Source: Christensenellaceae bacterium
Lineage (GTDB): Bacteria; Bacillota; Clostridia; Christensenellales; UBA1750
DNA: 6,549 nt
Direction of reading: 5' to 3'
Assembly: GCA_031287285.1 (NCBI GenBank)
Contig: JAITTC010000250.1
Location: 1-6,549, forward strand
Shown: in pieces, positions 1 to 3,768 of the stretch
Position numbering within the stretch: position 1 is the first letter of the stretch
Layout of the letters: the number at the start of each line of letters is the position of its first letter
Position numbers and translations under genes: made by a program
The notes under the pieces: model-generated
The model's database searches: none
Told to the model about the DNA's origin: nothing
The model's input: the letters and a program-made list of their open reading frames with translations, nothing else

Positions 1-160
1 AGCCGCCAACCACGCCGCCGTAAACCTTGCCGCTGATGCCGGGCAAGCCGCCGACCACGCCGCCATAGACCTTGCCACCGCTGACGCTGGGCAGACCGCC
101 CACGACGCCGCCGTAAACCTTGCCGCTGATGCTGGGCAGTCCGCCGACCCAGCCGCCATA
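1..160 (-). repeat. In-gene tandem repeat, 45/48-nt units
   Basis: Units lie at 1-45, 46-93 (one extra Gly codon, 48 nt) and 94-138, with a degenerate first unit at about 139-160. Each encodes GKVYGGVVGGLPxxS. The copies differ mainly at third codon positions and at S/G and I/V swaps. The protein repeat is therefore conserved while the DNA has drifted, which argues for selection on the peptide rather than very recent slippage. The array continues past the left edge. Confidence 0.85.
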
Positions 161-250
161 AGCACCACGGGACGCCGCAAAACCAGGCATCGCGCAGAAG
201 GCCAGCAGCAGCGCCGCCACAAGGCTGAATACGAGAACTCTCTTCTTCAC
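1..250 (-). CDS. Secreted glycine-rich tandem-repeat protein (3' part outside window)
   Basis: I do not recognise a named family. The visible 83 residues begin MKKRVLVFSLVAALLLAF, a Sec signal peptide with likely cleavage after about residue 26 (GFAA/SRG). After it come near-perfect repeats of GKVYGGVVGGLPSIS, starting around residue 35 and still running at the window edge. The repeats are full of GG pairs and GxxxG-like spacing, which could pack as a glycine zipper or form an amyloid-like surface or membrane-inserting structure; this is inference. The start is GTG at 250. A GGAAAGGGG ribosome binding site lies 8 nt upstream, and no ATG gives this frame with the signal peptide intact. Cys19 sits in the hydrophobic core, but Phe before it breaks the lipobox, so a lipoprotein is unlikely. 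The gene has its own promoter (332-360) and is separated from the next gene upstream by a terminator. Total length and repeat number are unknown. Confidence 0.8.
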   Translation of the reverse strand, partial: MKKRVLVFSLVAALLLAFCAMPGFAASRGAYGGWVGGLPSISGKVYGGVVGGLPSVSGGKVYGGVVGGLPGISGKVYGGVVGG

Positions 251-331
251 TATGAAAACCCCTTTCCGCCTATCCGCCAAAACCAAACGCAAGGGCACGG
301 TTCAAGCCGATTCCCTATAGTTATCGTTGCC

Positions 332-360
332 ATTATATCGAAGAAGGCCGCCAAACGCAA
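332..360 (-). promoter_or_regulatory. Promoter of the repeat-protein gene
   Basis: On the minus strand there is a perfect -10 TATAAT (337-332). TTGCGT (360-355) lies upstream with a 17-nt spacer. The predicted start is near 325, giving a leader of about 75 nt. A 12-nt direct repeat, ccaaacgcaagg, occurs at 351-362 (over the -35) and again at 283-294 (in the leader), and could be an operator pair. Confidence 0.6.
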
Positions 361-427
361 GGCCTTTTCCACCTCGCCAAAAATTTGCAACAACTTTGAA
401 AAATCCCCCCGGCCTAAAAACCCAGGC

Positions 428-457
428 AAAGGCCCCCGGTCTATGCCGGGGGCCTTT
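428..457 (-). terminator. Rho-independent terminator of the SH3 protein gene
   Basis: A perfect 12-bp inverted repeat (aaaggcccccgg / ccgggggccttt) with a 6-nt loop lies 12 nt beyond the stop codon at 470. On the minus strand it ends in TTT, with a second short T-run (gggttttt) a few bases further on. It separates this gene from the repeat-protein gene. Confidence 0.8.
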
Positions 458-469
458 GTGAATATCGCC

Positions 470-1384
470 CTATTTTAGGGCGTCTACCGCCGCCCTTGCG
501 GCATCTGTCGCTTTCTGCGCGGCATCCAGCTCCTTTTTTGCGCTGGCAAGGAAGCCGTTTTGTTCGTATGAGTTCTTGTCATTCTCGAGGGCCCAGGCCT
601 TGGCCGCCGCAGCGGCTGCATCCAGCTCACTCTGCGCTTCGGCAATGGCATCCCGCGCGGCGTTCCGGTCTGCCTCATAGCCCACATAAGCCGTATACCA
701 ATCATCCCCGCGCATCTCCTCAGGAAGCTGTTCTTCCAAACCGCGCATCAACCCTTCAAGGTCCTGCAGCGTGGCCTGCGCGACCTCAAGCTCCGCCTTA
801 ATGGCTTCAAAAGCCGGCTTCCCTCCTGCCAGGGTCTTTTCCAAGGCCTCATCCAAGGCCGCGGCCAGGGCCTTTTCCAGCTCTGTTTCCAAGCCGCTCA
901 CCTTCGCCTTGGCCTTTTCAAGCTCCGCTTCCGCCTTCTTCAGCGCTTCCGCGGCCCTTTGCGCCGGCGATACGCTGATCACCGCGCTGCCGGCGGGCCC
1001 TGCTGAAGCGGGCGAAGCCGCAGGCGCCCCGCCCGCCGCTTCGCTCGGCGCAACCGAGGCCACGATTTGGATATAGCGGGTGCTCACCCAGCCGACCAGC
1101 CCATCGCCGGTCGCCACATAGGCCCAGCCGCCCTCATAGGCAAAAATCACCACTTCGGTGCCCCTCGGCAGCCTGGCAAGCGACCTGTTGCCGGTGCCTG
1201 CGCCCGCGCGCAGATTCAGGCTCCCGGCCGTGGTTTCGGCGATGGCCAGGGGCTGCAGCTCCGCGCCGCCCCCTGCGCCCTCGGTTTCCACGGTGATGGT
1301 GTAGGTATAGCTCGCGGCAAGGCTCGGCACCGCCAGGGCGAGCGCCAACAGGGCAAACAGCAAGAATGCGAGGCACTTCTTCAT
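470..1384 (-). CDS. Secreted SH3-domain protein with long alanine-rich coiled coil
   Basis: 304 residues. Residues 1-24 are a Sec signal peptide (MKKCLAFLLFALLALALAVP, cleavage near LAA/S). A bacterial SH3 domain (SH3_3 type) covers about 52-107: SLNLRAGAGTGNRSLARLPRG, then the Gly-Trp of EGGWAYV and the closing GWVSTRYI. In this family the domain binds peptidoglycan or cell-wall peptides. An Ala/Pro/Gly linker follows (about 111-140). The remainder (141-304) is Ala/Glu/Lys-rich helix in two coiled-coil blocks, about 141-219 and 236-304. They are split by a short DDWYTAYVGYE segment that could be a turn. No catalytic domain (NlpC/P60, amidase) is present, so a structural, adaptor or stalk role at the wall is inferred. 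The ATG at 1384 has AGGAAAGGGG 5 nt upstream. The gene is monocistronic, with a promoter at 1491-1518 and a terminator at 428-457. Confidence 0.9.
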   Translation of the reverse strand: MKKCLAFLLFALLALALAVPSLAASYTYTITVETEGAGGGAELQPLAIAETTAGSLNLRAGAGTGNRSLARLPRGTEVVIFAYEGGWAYVATGDGLVGWVSTRYIQIVASVAPSEAAGGAPAASPASAGPAGSAVISVSPAQRAAEALKKAEAELEKAKAKVSGLETELEKALAAALDEALEKTLAGGKPAFEAIKAELEVAQATLQDLEGLMRGLEEQLPEEMRGDDWYTAYVGYEADRNAARDAIAEAQSELDAAAAAAKAWALENDKNSYEQNGFLASAKKELDAAQKATDAARAAVDALK

Positions 1385-1490
1385 GAAATCCCCTTTCCTT
1401 TCTGCCTTTCGGCATGCAAAGCGCCGGTTTGGGGCAGCCTACGCCACCGCGAAAGCCGCTTCGGCGCACGCCCCATTCCATTTAATCGCA

Positions 1491-1518
1491 ATTTTACCCC
1501 CCCCCTCCCAGTTTGCAA
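1491..1518 (-). promoter_or_regulatory. Likely promoter of the SH3 protein gene
   Basis: On the minus strand, TTGCAA (1518-1513), a 16-nt G-rich spacer and TAAAAT (1496-1491). The leader would be about 100 nt. Just before the ribosome binding site the leader holds a small tgcc-gaaa-ggca hairpin with a GNRA loop. The -35 is only a partial match, so the call is moderate. Confidence 0.45.
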
Positions 1519-1700
1519 TGCATTTTTCGACTTTCTATGGTGTTTTCCTTGCTTTTTTATGCTGGCTTTCTATAATTCACTGCTATTCATCTTTTTACCT
1601 TAAAAACCGCCATCGCAGGCGTCGTTCTTCCTAAACAATTCCAATTTTTCTCCCTCTTCGATCGGGCCGCTGCTAGAGCATTGGCTATTGGGCGGCAATC
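1519..1700. other. Gene-free AT-richer spacer between SH3 gene and toxin terminator
   Basis: No ORF with a ribosome binding site is visible on either strand. The only signal is a possible plus-strand promoter, TTGCTT (1549-1554), 16 nt, TATAAT (1571-1576). I cannot assign it a transcript. The plus strand downstream has no T-tract terminator, since the hairpin at 1701-1730 is oriented for the minus strand. Confidence 0.4.
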
Positions 1701-1730
1701 AAAAAGCGCCTCCCCGTTCAGGGGGCGCTT
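1701..1730 (-). terminator. Terminator of the toxin mRNA
   Basis: The minus strand shows a 10-bp stem (aagcgccccc paired with ggggaggcgctt, one G-T pair, arms 1704-1713 and 1721-1730), directly followed by TTTTT. It faces leftward transcription. The only leftward unit upstream of it is the small peptide gene at 1866-1955, which gives an mRNA of roughly 310 nt. Confidence 0.75.
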
Positions 1731-1742
1731 GATCGCCTGCGC

Positions 1743-1771
1743 TTGACAGATCGCGGGGGCCTTGCTATTCT
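1743..1771 (+). promoter_or_regulatory. Antitoxin RNA promoter
   Basis: A perfect -35 TTGACA (1743-1748), 17-nt spacer and TATTCT (1766-1771) preceded by TGC, an extended -10. Predicted start about 1778. It points rightward into the 3' end of the toxin gene, and no protein with a ribosome binding site lies downstream on this strand. Confidence 0.75.
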
Positions 1772-1777
1772 GTGATC

Positions 1778-1877
1778 AACAGAGGGCGGCTCCTTGTCAC
1801 GGGGCGGTCGCTCCTCGCTTTGTTTCAAACTCGCAGGAAGCGCCGTGCCTTAGATCAAGGTGCGGCTATTTCTTTTT
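1778..1877 (+). ncRNA. Antisense RNA, candidate type I antitoxin
   Basis: An untranslated plus-strand RNA of about 100 nt is predicted from the strong promoter at 1743-1771 and the terminator at 1842-1877. It is fully complementary to the toxin mRNA from the last three or four codons (the Lys-Lys-Lys-stop end) through about 90 nt of 3' UTR. This 3'-overlap layout is that of TxpA/RatA and BsrG/SR4 in Bacillus. The T-tract of its terminator is the antisense of the toxin's lysine codons, so the two functions share the same bases. It also contains GGTCGCTCCTC (1806-1816), identical to the anti-Shine-Dalgarno arm of the toxin leader. That lets it pair with the toxin ribosome binding site as well as with the 3' end. 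Transcript ends are predicted, not measured. The open frame at 1762-2082 on this strand has no ribosome binding site or recognisable content. Confidence 0.65.
1842..1877 (+). terminator. Terminator of the antisense RNA
   Basis: A 10-bp stem (gccgtgcctt 1842-1851 paired with aaggtgcggc 1857-1866, two G-T pairs, 5-nt loop) is followed by tatttcttttt. It is oriented for the plus strand and ends inside the toxin coding sequence. Confidence 0.7.
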
Positions 1878-1955
1878 CGTCAGATCGATGACCAATCTGA
1901 TGATTAAAACGGTTACCGTCACCATTTGCAGCAGCTCCGATAACGTAATCGCCAC
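1866..1955 (-). CDS. Small membrane peptide, candidate type I toxin (Hol-Tox/TxpA-like)
   Basis: 29 residues: MAITLSELLQM at the N terminus, a single hydrophobic helix (about residues 11-25: VTVTVLIIRLVID), and a basic DLTKKK tail ending at TAG. A short polar start, one membrane helix and a lysine tail is the plan of Firmicutes holin-like toxins (Pfam Hol-Tox) and of TxpA/BsrG-type type I toxins, which insert in the membrane and depolarise or damage the envelope. I chose the GTG at 1955 because GGAG sits 5 nt upstream. An in-frame GTG at 1961 overlaps the ribosome binding site itself and would add only two residues. The gene has its own TTGACA promoter (2014-2042), a leader of about 50 nt that hides the ribosome binding site in a hairpin (1957-1985), an antisense RNA over its 3' end and a terminator at 1701-1730. 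Function is inferred from peptide plus layout; toxicity is untested. Confidence 0.75.
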   Translation of the reverse strand: MAITLSELLQMVTVTVLIIRLVIDLTKKK

Positions 1956-1956
1956 C

Positions 1957-1985
1957 GTCACTCCCCCTTTTGAAAGAGGAGCGAC
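1957..1985 (-). promoter_or_regulatory. Toxin leader hairpin sequestering the ribosome binding site
   Basis: In the toxin mRNA, gtcgctcctcttt pairs with aagggggagtgac to form a 13-bp stem (three G-T pairs) with a 3-nt loop. The 3' arm is the Shine-Dalgarno (GGGGGAG), and the GTG start lies one base beyond the stem. Translation should be low unless the stem is opened. Hidden ribosome binding sites of this kind are standard in type I toxins. Confidence 0.7.
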
Positions 1986-2013
1986 CCAAGCCACTCTCGC
2001 CGATCACGGCGCC

Positions 2014-2042
2014 AGCGTAGCATATTGGGGCCGCTTTGTCAA
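2014..2042 (-). promoter_or_regulatory. Toxin promoter
   Basis: On the minus strand, a perfect -35 TTGACA (2042-2037), 17-nt spacer and TACGCT (2019-2014) preceded by TGC (extended -10). Predicted start about 2007. The first Ts of the -35 belong to the T-run of the upstream gene's terminator, so the two signals abut. Confidence 0.7.
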
Positions 2043-2065
2043 AAAAACGGGGCCGCGCAGCCTTT
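2041..2065 (-). terminator. Probable terminator of the DUF4846 gene
   Basis: Directly after the stop codon, the minus strand reads a short GC stem (ggct-gcgc-ggcc) and then ccg and TTTTTTT. The stem is only about 4 bp, though flanking A/T pairing could lengthen it. The T-run and position favour a terminator, but some read-through into the toxin unit is possible. Confidence 0.5.
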
Positions 2066-3019
2066 TTAGCTCAGGGCCTTGAGCCGGTAGCGCTGGCTCA
2101 AGTCTAGTTCCGCGCTCGGCGTCTGAATCTTGCCCTCGCTTATGCATTCATACCAGGGCGAAAGCACCGAATCGCCGGGGTTTTGCACGATGTGCGCCTC
2201 CTGCGCGGGCAAGCCGCCTTCTAAAAGCAGCATGGCGCGCCCGCCGCCCGCGCCGGCCGAAACCAAATCCGCCACCATCGCACAGACTGGCTTGCCGTTT
2301 GCGTCGACCCCGAGAAAAATATCGCCAGCCTCAATGGGGCTGATCTCCGCGTCCTCGATCAAGGTCATATCCTTCTTCAGGGTATCGACCGAAACATAGC
2401 GGAAGAGCGTCTGCAAATAGCGGGTGAAGTTATCGCGCCCGGAGCCCGAGTCGCCGCCCGATACCCACTTGACCGAGTTGCCGTCTACCTGCAGCGTTTT
2501 CCCCTCTGCCCAGGTGTCAAAGCTAAAGTCGAACTGGGTGCCCAGGGTGAAGCTGATGCGCGAAAAGCGCGACTGCTCAAAGAGATATTCGGCGGCCAGG
2601 CGCAGCACCGCGCCGGCCGGGCCTTCGTGGTTTTTTTGCCCAAGATCCACCTTCAAAACCGCCGCCGCGCCAGCGTTTGCCCTCTCGGTTCCGTCATAGG
2701 CCAAAACCGGGCTTCCGCTTGGCTTCAGGGCGTAATTGCGCAAAAAGCTCTGGAAGCTCTCGGCCGGGGCATTGATGCGCACATAGCCGGTCGGCGGCAA
2801 AAGCCTTTGGGCGATGGTGTCGCCGCCGGACGCCGCGGGCGGTTCCGGGCTTTCGCCTAATGCATCCGGCCCTTCGGAATCCAAGGGCGGGGTTTCTTCC
2901 GCCATCTGGCTGGCCGGGGATAGGCTGTTGATCTCGATGATCTTGGGGGAATAGACGCAGCTCGCCAGCAGCACCACGATGGCAAGCGCCGGCAAGGCCT
3001 GAATCGCTCTGCGCTTCAT
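2066..3019 (-). CDS. DUF4846 family lipoprotein
   Basis: 317 residues from the ATG at 3019. The start is MKRRAIQALPALAIVVLLAS followed by Cys21: a lipoprotein signal peptide with lipobox LASC, so the protein should be anchored to the outer face of the membrane. Residues about 34-66 are a Pro/Ser/Glu-rich linker. From about 69 to the end it matches DUF4846 as I know the family: LLPPTGYVRI near the start, LKPSGSPVLAYDG, VLRLAAEYLF, the FSFDTWAEGK and NFTRYLQTLFRYVSVDTL stretches, EAGDIFLG, and a final NPGD...SPWYE. The biochemical role of DUF4846 is not established. Two family positions I remember as Cys and His appear changed here (see findings). The ATG at 3031 touches GGAGG with no spacing, so the internal ATG, 12 nt past it, is preferred. 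The gene is monocistronic, with a promoter at 3107-3136. Confidence 0.85.
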   Translation of the reverse strand: MKRRAIQALPALAIVVLLASCVYSPKIIEINSLSPASQMAEETPPLDSEGPDALGESPEPPAASGGDTIAQRLLPPTGYVRINAPAESFQSFLRNYALKPSGSPVLAYDGTERANAGAAAVLKVDLGQKNHEGPAGAVLRLAAEYLFEQSRFSRISFTLGTQFDFSFDTWAEGKTLQVDGNSVKWVSGGDSGSGRDNFTRYLQTLFRYVSVDTLKKDMTLIEDAEISPIEAGDIFLGVDANGKPVCAMVADLVSAGAGGGRAMLLLEGGLPAQEAHIVQNPGDSVLSPWYECISEGKIQTPSAELDLSQRYRLKALS

Positions 3020-3106
3020 GGATGGACTCATCCTCCTTTTCGCGCGACGCGCCCGCGTTTTGCGCGGGGGCGGGAAAACCGCTGAACCTAGGGCGGCTTA
3101 CTCCGC

Positions 3107-3171
3107 ATCATACCACCTTGGCGCCCAAACGAGCAAGCCATGGCGCGCTTTGAGCAAGCGATTTGCTCAAA
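3107..3171 (-). promoter_or_regulatory. DUF4846 gene promoter with GAGCAA half-sites
   Basis: On the minus strand, TTGCTC (3136-3131), 18 nt, TATGAT (3112-3107). Just upstream is a perfect 9-bp inverted repeat, tttgagcaa / ttgctcaaa (3149-3157, 3163-3171, 5-nt gap). Its GAGCAAG lies exactly 21 bp from the copy that forms the -35, two helical turns, which suggests a transcription factor site. A GC hairpin (3050-3072) lies 9 nt upstream of the GGAGG. Confidence 0.5.
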
Positions 3172-3264
3172 TTTTGCAAATTAGAAACCTCTTTCCCGCC
3201 GATTCGCGCTTCATTTCGCGCGTTTTGCCTCTGCGGGCGGGCGACACGGCGCGCTTCCTCGCGT

Positions 3265-3768
3265 TTAGCCTTCGTCTAAATGCAAAAAGAGCGGCTTCCG
3301 CCCGATCGAGGGCAAGAAGAGCTCAAAAAAGTCGTCGCCCCGGAGCAGAACGGTCATCGAGGCATCCAGGGGATGAAAGCAAAGCCTTGCGGCTGACTTC
3401 AGGCTCTCGTCCACCGCAAAGCGCAGCTGCCTTGCCGATTCAAAGAGCAGCCCAAGCGGCGAAACCGAGCCCGGCCGAAGGTGCAAAAAGCCCTCGAGCC
3501 TCTCATCCGGCCCGAAGCTCAGCCGCGACACGCCGAGCTTTTGCGATACCTCCCGCGTCACGAAGCGGCGCTGCGGCTCGAGCAGGAGCAGGGTGAACTC
3601 GCTCTGCGAGCGGTTGCAAAGGAAGACGTTCTTGGGGTACACGGCCCCCAGCGGCTCCGCGATGGCCAGGCAGTCGCCCATCGTGCGGCAGGGCTCGTGC
3701 TCAAGGAGCTCAAAGCGGCAGCCGATGGCCCGCAAATGCCCTAAAAGCAGTTCCTGATCCCTCGTCAT
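3265..3768 (-). CDS. YbaK/ProX-type aminoacyl-tRNA deacylase
   Basis: 167 residues, the full usual length of stand-alone YbaK/ProX editing proteins. Family members hydrolyse mischarged tRNA in the cytoplasm (Ala-tRNA-Pro for ProX/ProXp-ala, Cys-tRNA-Pro for YbaK). Visible marks are HEPCRTMGDCLAIAE (24-38), YPKNVFLCN with the conserved Lys46-Asn47 pair, the REVSQKLGVSRLSFGP helix (72-87), the signature RPGSVSPLGLLFE (98-110) and FHPLDASMTV (131-140). The GSVSPLGLL segment favours the ProX/PrdX side rather than E. coli YbaK. The family usually has an Asn/Thr-rich segment after the final His-Pro; LDAS here is a mild deviation. The ATG at 3768 overlaps the MFS stop as ATGA, so it is translated by coupling from the MFS message. 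The open frame continues upstream, but that part is the MFS gene read out of frame. Substrate specificity is not decidable here. Confidence 0.88.
   Translation of the reverse strand: MTRDQELLLGHLRAIGCRFELLEHEPCRTMGDCLAIAEPLGAVYPKNVFLCNRSQSEFTLLLLEPQRRFVTREVSQKLGVSRLSFGPDERLEGFLHLRPGSVSPLGLLFESARQLRFAVDESLKSAARLCFHPLDASMTVLLRGDDFFELFLPSIGRKPLFLHLDEG

Larger units (their letters stand above)
1806..1986. repeat. Perfect 11-bp inverted repeat flanking the toxin gene
   Basis: GGTCGCTCCTC at 1806-1816 (plus strand) recurs as its exact complement at 1976-1986. The match resumes with a shared TTTCAAA after a 6-nt offset. In the toxin mRNA it allows a perfect 5'-3' pairing that competes with the leader hairpin. 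In the antisense RNA it duplicates the anti-Shine-Dalgarno arm. Confidence 0.75.

Noticed and set aside
1..160. CRISPR-like reading of the spaced repeats at the left edge
   Set aside because: The repeats are contiguous, have no variable spacers, and encode an in-frame protein repeat after a signal peptide.
1762..2082. Open frame of 106 codons on the plus strand across the toxin locus
   Set aside because: No ribosome binding site, no recognisable domain, low-complexity composition, and it runs antisense to the toxin gene and its signals. The plus-strand transcript is predicted to stop at 1877.
3149..3171. Inverted repeat as a terminator for the MFS-deacylase operon
   Set aside because: On the minus strand the stem is followed by gcgcgcc rather than Ts. 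Its position next to the DUF4846 -35 fits an operator better. No clear terminator was found after the deacylase.
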